Below, piece by piece: positions 37,292 to 48,377 of a stretch of DNA of 64,000 bases. The position numbers were made by a program, and so were the translations under genes. Origin of the DNA: Massilia sp. TS11 (GTDB taxonomy: Bacteria; Pseudomonadota; Gammaproteobacteria; Burkholderiales; Burkholderiaceae_D); assembly GCF_022012445.1 (NCBI RefSeq), contig NZ_JAKLTS010000001.1, positions 620,001 to 684,000 of the forward strand, given 5' to 3'. Positions within the stretch are counted from its first letter, which is position 1, and every line of letters starts with the position of its first letter. The notes beneath the pieces are model-generated. The model was not told the origin of the DNA. It saw only the letters and a program-made list of their open reading frames with translations, and searched no databases.

Positions 37292-38836
37292 ATGAGTTTT
37301 CAACAAGGTTTAAGCGGTCTGAAGGGCGCTTCGCTGGCCTTGGAAACGATCGGGAATAACGTCGCCAACGCCAACACGGTCGGCTTCAAGGCCGGTACCG
37401 CCCAGTTCGCCGATTCGTATGCGACCTCGATCAATGCTTCCTCGACTACCAATTCCGGCCAGGGCGTGGGTGCCGTGCACGTGGCGCGGCCGCAGACCCA
37501 GGGCCATATCTCGCAGTCGGAAAACCCGCTCGACATGGCGATCAACGGCCAGGGCTTTTTCCGCATCGTGCGCAATGGCCAGGTCCAGTACACGCGCAAC
37601 GGCCAGTTCTCGCTGTCCAAGGACGGCACCATCGTCAACAGCCAGGGCGCGGCCCTGACCGGCTATCCGGTCAATGGCGAAGGCCAGATTCTGGGCGGCG
37701 CCCCGGTCGCGCTGCGTCTGAACACCGGCAATATCGCCGCCAGCGCCACCAAGAGCCTGGCCGCCAAGGTCAACCTCGACGCGCGCGGCGAGATCCCGAA
37801 CCCGAGCAAGGGCTTCGATCCGAACGATCCGCTGACCTATAACGCGCGTTCCTGGACCCAGGTGTATGACACCCTCGGCCAGAGCCACGATTTCTCGATC
37901 TACTATGTGAAAACGGCCCCGGGCGTGTGGGACGTGTATGCCTCGAACGACGGCGTCGAGCTCAAGGACGAGGCTGTGCTGCAGGTGCTGAAGAGCGATG
38001 CCGCTGTTCAGGCCGCCGCACTCGACTACCAGAAAGCGGCCGCGGCCGTGCCGATGGACGATGCGGCCAAGGCCCTTGTCAAGGCAGCCGCCAAGGCCTA
38101 TGGCGACGCCGCCATGACGGCGATTGAAACCCAGGCCACGGCCGAGGGCGCGACGGCCGAACAGATCGACGCCGTGCGCCAGGCCGTGCAGGCCGACGCC
38201 ACCGGCGCCGCCAATCTGCCGGGCGCCTCGCCGACCACGATCAACACGGCCATCGCCTCGGCCCTGCGCATGACCCCGAAAAAGGTCGGCACCCTGGCCT
38301 TCAAGGACGATGGCACGATCGATTCGGTGAATTCCTCGGAACAGCCGATTTCGCTCGAAATCCCGATGGATCCGAGCAGCGGCGCCGCCGCGCGCCAGAC
38401 GGTGTCGGTCGCCTTCACCGGCAGCACCCAGTTCAGCTCGGCCTTCATCACGGGCGGCATCAGCCAGGATGGCCGGCCGCAGGGCAATCTGCTGCGCTTT
38501 GCCGCCGACGAGCACGGCATCATCCAGGGCCAGTACAGCAATGGCGTGGTGCAGGCCCTCGGTCAGGTGGTGCTGGCCAACTTCCCCAATTCGGACGGCC
38601 TGCAGTCGATTTCGGATAATGCCTTCGCGGCCACCGACGCCTCGGGCGTGCCGCAGATCGGCACCCCGGGCACGGGCAGCTTCGGCTCGGTCAATGCGTC
38701 CTCGGTCGAGGACTCGAATGTGGACGTGACGGCCGAACTGGTGGCCATGATCACGCTGCAGCGCTTCTACCAGGCCAATGCCCAGGCCATCAAGACCGAA
38801 GACTCGATCCTGCAGACCATCATCAGCCTGCGTTAA
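37292..38836 (+). CDS. flgE: Flagellar hook protein FlgE, orphan, with Ala-rich insertion
   Basis: 514-residue hook protein. The N-terminal rod/hook motif MSFQQGLSGL...IGNNVANANTVGFK and C-terminal ELVAMITLQRFYQANAQAIKTED with terminal IISLR are intact, as are NPLDMAINGQGFF and QYTRNGQFSL. Residues of about 230-330 form an Ala-rich, helix-prone insertion (VQAAALDYQKAAAAVP...) not typical of compact FlgE. It stands alone, between an HDOD gene and panC, with terminators around it and no flgD or flgF nearby. It may be a second hook gene or a relocated one. Confidence 0.88.
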   Translation: MSFQQGLSGLKGASLALETIGNNVANANTVGFKAGTAQFADSYATSINASSTTNSGQGVGAVHVARPQTQGHISQSENPLDMAINGQGFFRIVRNGQVQYTRNGQFSLSKDGTIVNSQGAALTGYPVNGEGQILGGAPVALRLNTGNIAASATKSLAAKVNLDARGEIPNPSKGFDPNDPLTYNARSWTQVYDTLGQSHDFSIYYVKTAPGVWDVYASNDGVELKDEAVLQVLKSDAAVQAAALDYQKAAAAVPMDDAAKALVKAAAKAYGDAAMTAIETQATAEGATAEQIDAVRQAVQADATGAANLPGASPTTINTAIASALRMTPKKVGTLAFKDDGTIDSVNSSEQPISLEIPMDPSSGAAARQTVSVAFTGSTQFSSAFITGGISQDGRPQGNLLRFAADEHGIIQGQYSNGVVQALGQVVLANFPNSDGLQSISDNAFAATDASGVPQIGTPGTGSFGSVNASSVEDSNVDVTAELVAMITLQRFYQANAQAIKTEDSILQTIISLR

Positions 38837-38839
38837 GGC

Positions 38840-40530
<1,691 letters not shown>

Positions 40531-40538
40531 GGACGCGA

Positions 40539-40751
40539 TCAGCGCAGCTTGTTCTGGTAGACGTAGGGCTGCTGCTTGACCGTGGATTCGCGCACGCGCG
40601 CCTGTTCCGCCAGCGTCTGCGGGGCTTTATCCCACAGCAGGGCACGGCCTTCGCGCTGCTTTTCTTCCAGGTCCGGACGCTGGGCTTTCAGTTGCTTGAT
40701 GAACTGGTCGTGGTCCGACACGTACATGCTGAATTGTTTCGTGAGTTTCAT
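40539..40751 (-). CDS. DUF3460 family small protein
   Basis: 70-residue charged, soluble protein that matches the betaproteobacterial DUF3460 family (SMYVSDHDQFIKQLKAQRP, REGRALLWDK). Function unknown. Eight bases upstream of scpA, on the same strand; the scpA-panC neighbourhood suggests a conserved locus rather than a functional link. Confidence 0.8.
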   Translation of the reverse strand: MKLTKQFSMYVSDHDQFIKQLKAQRPDLEEKQREGRALLWDKAPQTLAEQARVRESTVKQQPYVYQNKLR

Positions 40752-40835
40752 GACTTGGGTGGAAAAAAAGGATCCGAACGTCTATTTTACCGCGCCGGGC
40801 GGGGGCGGCCTAGTGTTGCAATGCAGAAAACCACA

Positions 40836-42410
40836 TCAGAGCCCGTCGCCCACGCTCTTGCGGTAGGCCGGGGCGCGGCGCGCGCGGCTGGCCTGCTCGA
40901 AGGCATAGGCGTAGCGCAGCAGCTGGGCGTCGGCAAAGGCGCGGCCGACAAAGGACAGGCCGATCGGCAGCCCGCCCAGATAGGCGGCCGGCACCGTGAT
41001 ATGCGGATAGCCGGCCACGGCGGCCGGGCCGCTGAAGCCGCCCGTGCTCTGGTCGCCGTTGATGGGGTCGATCAGCCAGGCCGGGCCGCCACTGGGCGCG
41101 ACCAGGGCGTCGAGCTTGTTTTCATCGAGCACCTTGTCGATGCCCTCGGCGCCCGCATAGCGGCGGTTATTGGCCAGGGCGTCGCGGTAGACCTGGCTGT
41201 CGAGCCCGCCTTTTTCCTGGGCGCGGATCAGCAGCTCCTGGTCGAAATAGGGCATTTCCTTGTCCTTGTGCGCCTCGTTGAAGGCGATCAGCTCGGCCAG
41301 ATTGCGCACCGGCGCGCCCTGGCCGAATTCGGCCAGGTAGGCGTTCAGGTCGGCCTTCAGCTCGGTCAGCAGGACTTCGAGTTCGCTGGCGCCGTATTTG
41401 TCGGCATTCGGCAGGTCGACCTCGACCACGGTGGCGCCCTGGGCCTTGAGGATGGCGACGGCGGCGTCGATCTGCTCCCACACGCGGCGGTTGCTGACGC
41501 GCGCGTTTTTCACATAGCCGAGGCGGGCGCCGCGCAGGCCCTGCGGGTCGAGGGCGCGCAGGTAGTCGCCGATCTGGCGCGCGCCGTCGACGGTGATGGC
41601 GTCGCGCGTATCCGGCCCGGCCAGCACCGACAGCAGCAGGGCGGCGTCGGCCACATTGCGCGTCATCGGCCCGGCCGTGTCCTGCGAGTGGGCGATCGGC
41701 ACGATGCCGTCGCGGCTGACCAGGCCGAGCGTGGGCTTGAAGCCGACCAGGCCGCAGCGCGAAGCGGGCGAGACGATCGAGCCATCGGTTTCGGTGCCGA
41801 CCCCGAGCGCGGCCAGGCTGGCCGCGATGGCCGCGCCGGTGCCGGCGCTGGAGCCGCTGGTGTTGCGGTCGAGCGCATACGGATTGCGCGTCTGGCCGCC
41901 GCGCGCGCTCCAGCCCGAGGTCGAGCGGCTCGAGCGGATATTCGCCCACTCGGACAGATTGGTCTTGCCGAGGATGACGGCGCCGGCCGCGCGCAGGCGC
42001 TGCACGATGTGGGCGTCGCGCGGGGCGCGCGCGCCGAGCAGGGCGAGCGAGCCGGCCGTGGTCTGCATCTTGTCCTGGGTGGCGATATTGTCCTTGATGA
42101 GGACCGGCAGGCCGTGCAGGGGGCCGCGCGGGCCCTTGAGCTTGCGTTCGCGGTCGAGTTCAGCGGCAATCGCCAGCGCATCGGGATTGATTTCGATAAC
42201 GCTATTGATCTTCGGGCCGGCCTGGTCGATGCGGCGGATGCGTTCGAGATACTGGCGCGTCAGGCTCAGCGAAGACTGCTTGCCGCTGGCCAGCAGGGCC
42301 TGCAGTTCGGTGGCGGAACGTTCGGCGATGTCAAAGCCCTTGGCCTGGGCGGGCAGGGCGGAGAGGGCGACGGCGGCACTGGTCAGAAAGCTTCTGCGGT
42401 CGAGGGACAT
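40836..42410 (-). CDS. Amidase, predicted Tat-exported
   Basis: 524-residue amidase-signature hydrolase. The Ser-cisSer-Lys triad regions are present: Lys in LPVLIKDNI, Ser pair in NTSGSSAGTGAAI and ETDGSIVSPAS. The N-terminus LDRRSFLTSAAVALSALPAQA is a twin-arginine signal peptide with an AQA cleavage site, so it is probably periplasmic. Substrate unknown. The stop of the upstream GNAT gene is seven bases away, so they may be co-transcribed. Confidence 0.9.
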   Translation of the reverse strand: MSLDRRSFLTSAAVALSALPAQAKGFDIAERSATELQALLASGKQSSLSLTRQYLERIRRIDQAGPKINSVIEINPDALAIAAELDRERKLKGPRGPLHGLPVLIKDNIATQDKMQTTAGSLALLGARAPRDAHIVQRLRAAGAVILGKTNLSEWANIRSSRSTSGWSARGGQTRNPYALDRNTSGSSAGTGAAIAASLAALGVGTETDGSIVSPASRCGLVGFKPTLGLVSRDGIVPIAHSQDTAGPMTRNVADAALLLSVLAGPDTRDAITVDGARQIGDYLRALDPQGLRGARLGYVKNARVSNRRVWEQIDAAVAILKAQGATVVEVDLPNADKYGASELEVLLTELKADLNAYLAEFGQGAPVRNLAELIAFNEAHKDKEMPYFDQELLIRAQEKGGLDSQVYRDALANNRRYAGAEGIDKVLDENKLDALVAPSGGPAWLIDPINGDQSTGGFSGPAAVAGYPHITVPAAYLGGLPIGLSFVGRAFADAQLLRYAYAFEQASRARRAPAYRKSVGDGL

Positions 42411-42417
42411 GGTGGTC

Positions 42418-42897
42418 TCAATGGCGGAGCAAACGCCGCATCACCGAAGGCGGCGGTTCGCTGGGGTTGGCGTGGGAATACTCAAGTTCTTCGGCCAGCT
42501 CGAAACCATAGGCCGCGTACAGGTCCAGCAGGCGCGGCTGGTCGGCGCGCACGGCCAGGCGCAGTTCGGCCACGCCGCTGGCCTGGGCCGCGTGGATCAC
42601 GGCTTCGAGCAGGTGTTGGGACAGATTGTGGCCGCGGTAGGCCGGGAGCACCCCCATGCGCAGGATTTCCCAGACGGCGGCATTGGCGTCGAGCGGCAGC
42701 CAGCGCACCGAGGCGGCCGGCGCGCCATCGGCCTCGAGCACGAAAGCCCCGCCGGCGCGCAGGTCCTGCAGCACGCGGGCCGGGCTTTCCTGATGGCCGG
42801 AAGAGCTCGGCGCGACCTTGCCCGCCCAGCTGGCGCGGGTCAGATCGGCTAATAGCGGGGCATCGTCGTCGCTGGCCTGGCGTACCACGAGGTCCAT
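42418..42897 (-). CDS. GNAT family N-acetyltransferase
   Basis: 159-residue acetyltransferase with the acetyl-CoA loop in LRMGVLPAYRGHNLSQHLLEAV and the C-terminal LYAAYGFELAEELEY typical of the GNAT fold. Substrate unknown. Located between metG and the amidase; 9 bases after metG. Confidence 0.87.
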   Translation of the reverse strand: MDLVVRQASDDDAPLLADLTRASWAGKVAPSSSGHQESPARVLQDLRAGGAFVLEADGAPAASVRWLPLDANAAVWEILRMGVLPAYRGHNLSQHLLEAVIHAAQASGVAELRLAVRADQPRLLDLYAAYGFELAEELEYSHANPSEPPPSVMRRLLRH

Positions 42898-42906
42898 GCG
42901 CGGCCT

Positions 42907-45027
42907 TTAGCGGATGCGCATGCCCGGTTCGGCGCCGGGCCAGGGCTGCAGCACGTAGACGCCCGGATTGGCTTGTTCATCGGCGGCCGAGGCGGCCAGC
43001 ACCATGCCTTCCGAAACGCCGAACTTCATCTTGCGCGGGGCCAGATTGGCCACCAGCACGGTCAGCTTGCCAACCAGATCTTCCGGCTTGTAGTGCTCCT
43101 TGATGCCCGAGAAGACATTGCGCAGGCGGCCTTCGCCCGCGTCCAGGGTCAGGCGCAGCAGCTTGGTCGAGCCTTCGACCAGCTCAGCGTTGACGATCTT
43201 GGCGATGCGCAGGTCGACCTTCATCAGGTCGTCGATCTTGATTTCCTCGGCGATCGGCTCGATGCTGCTGGCGGCGGCCTCGGCCGGCGCGGCAGCTGCC
43301 GTGTCGGGCGCGGCCGGCTTGTCGAACAGGTTCTCGACCATCGTGGCGTCGACGCGCGTCATCAGGTGGCTGTAGGCGCCGATCGTGCGGCCCAGCATCG
43401 GTTCCCAGGCCTGGCCATTGGCCACCTGCAGCTGGGCCCAGTCGTAGGCGCCGTCGCCGAGGAAGGCCTGGACTTTGGCGGCCACGGCCGGCAGCACCGG
43501 CGACAGCAGGATCGAAATCTGGCGGAACAGGATCAGGGCCGTCGTGCAGACCTCGTGCAGCTCGGCCGTCTTCTCGGCGTCCTTGGCCAGCACCCAGGGC
43601 TTGTTCTCGTCGACGTACTGGTTGGTGATGTCGGTAATTTCCATCACTTCGCGCAGGGCCTTGCCGAATTCACGCGCCTCGAAATGGGCGGCGATGCTGG
43701 CCTGGCGTTCGCTGCCGTCGTCTTTCAGCAGGGCCTTGCGGATCCAGCCGATGGCCGTGTCCGACAGTCCGCTGGCCAGCTTGCCCTCGAATTTCTTGTT
43801 GATGAAGCCGGCGCAGCGCGAGGCGATATTCACGTACTTGCCGACCAGGTCGGAGTTGACGCGCGAAATGAAATCTTCGCCCGTGAAGTCCAGGTCCTCG
43901 ACCTTGGCATTGAGTTTGAAGGCCAGGTAGTAGCGCAGCCATTCCGGGTTCATGCCCAGTTCCAGGTAGCGCAGCGGCGAGATGCCGGTGCCGCGCGACT
44001 TTGACATCTTTTCGTTGTTGACCGTCAGGTGGCCGTGCACGGCGACTTTGAGCTTGTCGATGATCGGATGGCCCGAGAACTTCAGCATCGTCGGCCAGAA
44101 CAGCAGGTGGAAGGAGACGATGTCCTTGCCGATGAAGTGGATCTGCTCGGTATCCGGATCGCGCAGCAGGGCCTCGTAGTCGAGGCCTTTCTTGCCGCAG
44201 TAATTCTTCAGGCTGGCCAGATAGCCGACCGGCGCGTCGAGCCAGACGTAGAAGAATTTGTTGGGCGCATCCGGAATCGGGATGCCGAAATAGGGCGCGT
44301 CGCGCGAGATGTCCCAGTCGGCCAGCTTTTCGCCGTGTTCGCCGAGCCACTCGCTGACTTTGTTGACCATCTCGGGCTGCAGGCGGCCCGGCGTGTTCAG
44401 CCAGTCCTTGAGGAAGCCGTGGCAGCGCGGGTCCGACAGCGCGAAGAAATATTGTTCCGACGGTTTCAGCACCGGGGCCGAGCCGGTGAACACCGAGTAC
44501 GGGTTCTTCAGCTCGGTCGGTTCATAGGCAGCGCCGCAGACTTCGCAGTTGTCGCCGTACTGGTCCTTGGCGCCGCACTTCGGGCATTCGCCCTTGATAT
44601 TGCGGTCGGCCAGGAACATGCCCTTGACCGGGTCGAAGAAGCGGTCGACCGTGCGCGTGACGATCAGGCCGGCGTCGCGCAGCTTGCGGTAGATGGACTG
44701 CGACAGTTCGACGTTCTCGGGCGAATCGGTCGAGTGCCAGTTATCGAAGGCGATGTGGAAACCGTTCAGGTACTTGGGGCGGCCGGCGGCGATCTTGGCG
44801 ACGAATTCCTGCGGCGTGATGCCTTCCTTTTCGGCCGCGATCATGATCGGCGTGCCGTGGGTGTCGTCGGCGCCGACGAAGTGGACCTCGCGCGGACCGT
44901 TGCCATCGTTCTGCATGCGCTGGAAGCGGACCCAGATGTCGGCCTGGATGTATTCCATCATGTGGCCAATATGGAAGGCGGCATTCGCGTAGGGCAGGGC
45001 GGTGGTAACGAACAGCTTGCGGGTCAT
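42907..45027 (-). CDS. metG: Methionyl-tRNA synthetase
   Basis: 706-residue class I synthetase. HIGH motif is in [13 protein letters not shown], the zinc knuckle in [22 protein letters not shown] in [12 protein letters not shown], and a C-terminal EMAP/tRNA-binding domain starts near residue 600 ([14 protein letters not shown]). ATG at 45027 starts the normal [15 protein letters not shown]; an in-frame ATG at 45066 is possible but without SD. Divergent from apbC. Confidence 0.97.
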   Translation of the reverse strand: MTRKLFVTTALPYANAAFHIGHMMEYIQADIWVRFQRMQNDGNGPREVHFVGADDTHGTPIMIAAEKEGITPQEFVAKIAAGRPKYLNGFHIAFDNWHSTDSPENVELSQSIYRKLRDAGLIVTRTVDRFFDPVKGMFLADRNIKGECPKCGAKDQYGDNCEVCGAAYEPTELKNPYSVFTGSAPVLKPSEQYFFALSDPRCHGFLKDWLNTPGRLQPEMVNKVSEWLGEHGEKLADWDISRDAPYFGIPIPDAPNKFFYVWLDAPVGYLASLKNYCGKKGLDYEALLRDPDTEQIHFIGKDIVSFHLLFWPTMLKFSGHPIIDKLKVAVHGHLTVNNEKMSKSRGTGISPLRYLELGMNPEWLRYYLAFKLNAKVEDLDFTGEDFISRVNSDLVGKYVNIASRCAGFINKKFEGKLASGLSDTAIGWIRKALLKDDGSERQASIAAHFEAREFGKALREVMEITDITNQYVDENKPWVLAKDAEKTAELHEVCTTALILFRQISILLSPVLPAVAAKVQAFLGDGAYDWAQLQVANGQAWEPMLGRTIGAYSHLMTRVDATMVENLFDKPAAPDTAAAAPAEAAASSIEPIAEEIKIDDLMKVDLRIAKIVNAELVEGSTKLLRLTLDAGEGRLRNVFSGIKEHYKPEDLVGKLTVLVANLAPRKMKFGVSEGMVLAASAADEQANPGVYVLQPWPGAEPGMRIR

Positions 45028-45103
45028 GGTTTGTGTTGGTGGAAAGTGAATCAACGAAAAATGCATTTTACGCTAAACTGGCGGTCCCCTCACGGAGAAT
45101 GGC

Positions 45104-46192
45104 ATGAGCATTACTGTTGAAGACGCAAAAACCGCACTGTCGCACATCATCGATCCCAACACGGGCAAAGATTTCATCAGCAGCAAATGCGTGAAGCAGG
45201 CCAAGGTCGACGGCCAGGCCATTTCGGTCGAGATCGAAGTCGGCTATCCGGCCAAGAGCCAGGTCGCCGCCCTGCAGCAGCTGGTGCAGGACAAGCTGGC
45301 GGCCCTGCCGGGCGCTGGCAGCGTGCAGGTGCAGGTCGGCTGGAAGGTCGTCTCGCACACGGTGCAGCGCGGCCTCAAGCTGATGCCGAATGTGAAAAAC
45401 ATCATCGCCGTGGCCTCGGGCAAGGGCGGGGTCGGCAAGTCGACCACGGCCGTGAACCTGGCCCTGGCCCTGGCGGCCGAAGGCGCCAGCGTGGGCGTGC
45501 TCGACGCCGACATCTACGGCCCCTCGCAGCCGATGATGCTGGGCATCAGCGGCCAGCCGGAAAGCAAGGACGGCAAGACCATGGAGCCGCTCGAGAACCA
45601 CGGCATCCAGGTGTCCTCGATCGGCTTCATGATCGATCCGGACGAACCGATGGTCTGGCGCGGCCCGATGGTCACCCAGGCCCTGACCCAGCTGCTCGAG
45701 CAGACCAACTGGCGCAACCTCGATTATCTGGTCGTCGACATGCCGCCGGGCACCGGCGACATTCAGCTGACGCTGTCGCAGAAGGTGCCCGTCACCGGCG
45801 CCGTCATCGTCACCACGCCGCAGGACATCGCCCTGCTGGACGCGCGCAAGGGCCTGCGCATGTTTGAAAAAGTCGGCATCCCGATCCTGGGCGTGGTCGA
45901 AAACATGAGCACCCATATCTGCTCGAACTGCGGCCATGTGGAACCGATCTTCGGCGCCGGCGGCGGCGAAAAGATGTGCGGCGACTTCCATGTCGACTTC
46001 CTCGGTAAGCTGCCGCTGCAGCTGTCGATCCGCGAGCAGACCGATTCCGGCAAGCCGAGCGTCGTGGCCGAGCCCGATGGCGCCGTGGCCGCCATCTACC
46101 GCGACATCGCGCGCAAGGTGGCCGTCAAGATTGCGGAAAAAGCCAAGGACATGAGCAGCAAGTTCCCCAGCATCGTCATCAAGAACGACTAG
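45104..46192 (+). CDS. apbC: Iron-sulfur cluster carrier protein ApbC (Mrp)
   Basis: 362-residue P-loop ATPase of the MinD/Mrp group. An N-terminal DUF59-like domain precedes the deviant Walker [11 protein letters not shown], and the Fe-S CxxC is in [10 protein letters not shown]. Transfers Fe-S clusters to apoproteins. Divergent from metG with 76 bases between, the same pairing seen in many proteobacteria. Confidence 0.95.
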   Translation: MSITVEDAKTALSHIIDPNTGKDFISSKCVKQAKVDGQAISVEIEVGYPAKSQVAALQQLVQDKLAALPGAGSVQVQVGWKVVSHTVQRGLKLMPNVKNIIAVASGKGGVGKSTTAVNLALALAAEGASVGVLDADIYGPSQPMMLGISGQPESKDGKTMEPLENHGIQVSSIGFMIDPDEPMVWRGPMVTQALTQLLEQTNWRNLDYLVVDMPPGTGDIQLTLSQKVPVTGAVIVTTPQDIALLDARKGLRMFEKVGIPILGVVENMSTHICSNCGHVEPIFGAGGGEKMCGDFHVDFLGKLPLQLSIREQTDSGKPSVVAEPDGAVAAIYRDIARKVAVKIAEKAKDMSSKFPSIVIKND

Positions 46193-46260
46193 GCGCGCTG
46201 CCTTGGCGGCCCGGGGCGCGGGCGCGGTACAATAGCGGCTTTTCCATTCGAAGCACAGCC

Positions 46261-47652
46261 ATGACCGTTCGTACCCGATTCGCTCCGAGCCCGACGGGCT
46301 TCCTCCACCTGGGCGGCGCCCGCACCGCCCTGTATTCCTGGGCCTTTGCGCGCCACCACGGCGGCACCTTCATCCTGCGTATCGAGGACACGGACCTGGA
46401 GCGCTCGACGCCGGAGGCCGTGCAGGCCATCATCGACGGCATGCAGTGGCTCGGTCTGCAGCATGACGAAGGCCCGTTCTACCAGATGCAGCGCATGGAC
46501 CGCTATCGCGAAGTCGTGCAGCAGATGCTGGCGGCCGGCACGGCCTACTACTGCTACTCCTCGCCCGACGAAGTGGAAGCCATGCGCGAGCGCTTCCGCG
46601 CGGCCGGCGAAAAGCCGCGCTACGACGGCACCTGGCGTCCGGAGCCGGGCAAGACCCTGCCGCCGGTACCGGCCGATCGCAAGCCCGTGGTGCGCTTCAA
46701 GAATCCCCTCGACGGCGAGGTCAGCTGGAACGATCTGGTCAAAGGCCCGATCACGATCTCGAACAAGGAACTCGACGACCTCGTGATCGCCCGTCCGGAT
46801 GGCACGCCGACCTATAACTTCTGCGTGGCCGTGGACGATTGGGACATGCGCATCACCCATGTGCTGCGCGGCGACGACCACGTCAACAATACCCCGCGCC
46901 AGATCAATATTCTGCGCGCCATCGGCGCCACCCTGCCCGAATACGGCCATCTGCCGATGATCCTCGGCGCCGACGGCGAAAAGCTGTCCAAGCGCCACGG
47001 CGCCGTCAGCGTGATGGAATACCCGGCCCAGGGCTTCCTGCCCGAAGCCATGCTCAACTACCTGGCGCGCCTGGGCTGGAGCCACGGCGACGACGAGATC
47101 TTCTCGATGGAGCAGTTCTGCGCCTGGTTCGACCTCAGCAATATGTCGCGCTCGGCCGCCCAGTTCAATAACGAGAAGCTGGCCTGGCTGAACAACCACT
47201 ACATCAAGCAGGCCGACAATGCGCGCCTGGCCGAGCTGGCCCGTCCGCAGATGCTGGCCCAGGGCGCCGTGTTCGAGAACGCGCCCGAGCTGGCCGCCGT
47301 GCTGGGTCTGATGAAGGAGCGCGTCCAGACCATCAATGAGCTGGCCGATGCGGCCATGCTGTTCTACCGCACGCCGCAGGCGCCGGCCGAGCTGCTGGCC
47401 CAGCATCTGACCGTGGCCGTGAAGCCGGCCCTGGCCGCCTTTGCCGAGCGCTGCGCAAGTGTCGAGTGGAGCAAGGAAGCCCTGAGCGCTGCGCTCAAGG
47501 AAGTGCTGGCCGCACACGGTCTGAAGATGCCGCAGCTGGCCATGCCGCTGCGTCTGCTGCTGACGGGTCAGCTGCAGACGCCGGCCATCGACGCCGTGCT
47601 GGTGCTGTTCGGACGCGCCACTGTGCTGGCCCGTATGCAGGCCGGTCTGTGA
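46261..47652 (+). CDS. gltX: Glutamyl-tRNA synthetase
   Basis: 463-residue class I synthetase charging tRNA-Glu. HIGH-equivalent is in [14 protein letters not shown] and the KMSKS-equivalent in [10 protein letters not shown]; length is normal. A TACAAT -10 box (46227-46232) lies in the gap after apbC. Three genes for its substrate tRNA-Glu begin fewer than 200 bases downstream. Confidence 0.97.
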   Translation: MTVRTRFAPSPTGFLHLGGARTALYSWAFARHHGGTFILRIEDTDLERSTPEAVQAIIDGMQWLGLQHDEGPFYQMQRMDRYREVVQQMLAAGTAYYCYSSPDEVEAMRERFRAAGEKPRYDGTWRPEPGKTLPPVPADRKPVVRFKNPLDGEVSWNDLVKGPITISNKELDDLVIARPDGTPTYNFCVAVDDWDMRITHVLRGDDHVNNTPRQINILRAIGATLPEYGHLPMILGADGEKLSKRHGAVSVMEYPAQGFLPEAMLNYLARLGWSHGDDEIFSMEQFCAWFDLSNMSRSAAQFNNEKLAWLNNHYIKQADNARLAELARPQMLAQGAVFENAPELAAVLGLMKERVQTINELADAAMLFYRTPQAPAELLAQHLTVAVKPALAAFAERCASVEWSKEALSAALKEVLAAHGLKMPQLAMPLRLLLTGQLQTPAIDAVLVLFGRATVLARMQAGL

Positions 47653-47689
47653 GCAGGGCAGGGGGCGTGAAAAAGTTTCGCAAAACACT

Positions 47690-47717
47690 TTGCATTCTGC
47701 CCTAGCCCCGCTATAAT
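47690..47717 (+). promoter_or_regulatory. Sigma-70 promoter of the tRNA array
   Basis: TTGCAT (47690-47695), 16 bases, TATAAT (47712-47717), 20 bases before the first tRNA-Ala. Confidence 0.75.
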
Positions 47718-47736
47718 TCTGCTTCTTCGCGCAAAC

Positions 47737-47812
<76 letters not shown>

Positions 47813-47839
47813 GTTTAGCGAAGAAATGTTGTCGTCCGG

Positions 47840-47915
47840 GTCCCCATCGTCTAGAGGCCTAGGACATCACCCTTTCACGGTGAGTACCGGGGTTCGAATC
47901 CCCGTGGGGACGCCA
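47840..47915 (+). tRNA. tRNA-Glu (anticodon TTC), copy 1
   Basis: 76 bases with CCA encoded. Anticodon loop CTTTCAC on a TCACC/GGTGA stem; acceptor GTCCCCA/TGGGGAC. Confidence 0.97.
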
Positions 47916-47975
47916 AACAACGGCACGACAACGCAGGCCTGGATGCCGCCAACATCCAAACAGGGCAAAGATTTT

Positions 47976-48051
47976 GTCCCCATCGTCTAGAGGCCTAGGA
48001 CATCACCCTTTCACGGTGAGTACCGGGGTTCGAATCCCCGTGGGGACGCCA
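47976..48051 (+). tRNA. tRNA-Glu (anticodon TTC), copy 2
   Basis: Identical to copy 1 over all 76 bases, separated from it by 60 bases. Confidence 0.97.
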
Positions 48052-48057
48052 GTATCT

Positions 48058-48133
<76 letters not shown>

Positions 48134-48153
48134 GAGTAGTAAGGTCATAGACT

Positions 48154-48229
48154 GTCCCCATCGTCTAGAGGCCTAGGACATCACCCTTTCACGGTGAGTA
48201 CCGGGGTTCGAATCCCCGTGGGGACGCCA
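48154..48229 (+). tRNA. tRNA-Glu (anticodon TTC), copy 3
   Basis: Identical to copies 1 and 2; 20 bases after the second tRNA-Ala. Confidence 0.97.
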
Positions 48230-48237
48230 GCATATTT

Positions 48238-48313
<76 letters not shown>

Positions 48314-48319
48314 AGTCGG

Positions 48320-48369
48320 AAACCGGAGCAGACCACCGCGAACGCGCGGAAAGGTGCTCCGGTTTTTGT
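48320..48369 (+). terminator. Terminator of the tRNA array
   Basis: AAACCGGAGCA (48320-48330) pairs with TGCTCCGGTTT (48355-48365) and is followed by a T-rich run. Confidence 0.8.
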
Positions 48370-48377
48370 TTTGGCGT

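Noticed and set aside
40692..43103. 803-codon plus-strand ORF opposite DUF3460, amidase and GNAT genes
   Set aside because: Shadow across three genes; no ribosome site or motifs.
45028..45066. Longer metG start at 45066
   Set aside because: No SD, and the added 13 residues are not part of the conserved MetG N-terminus.
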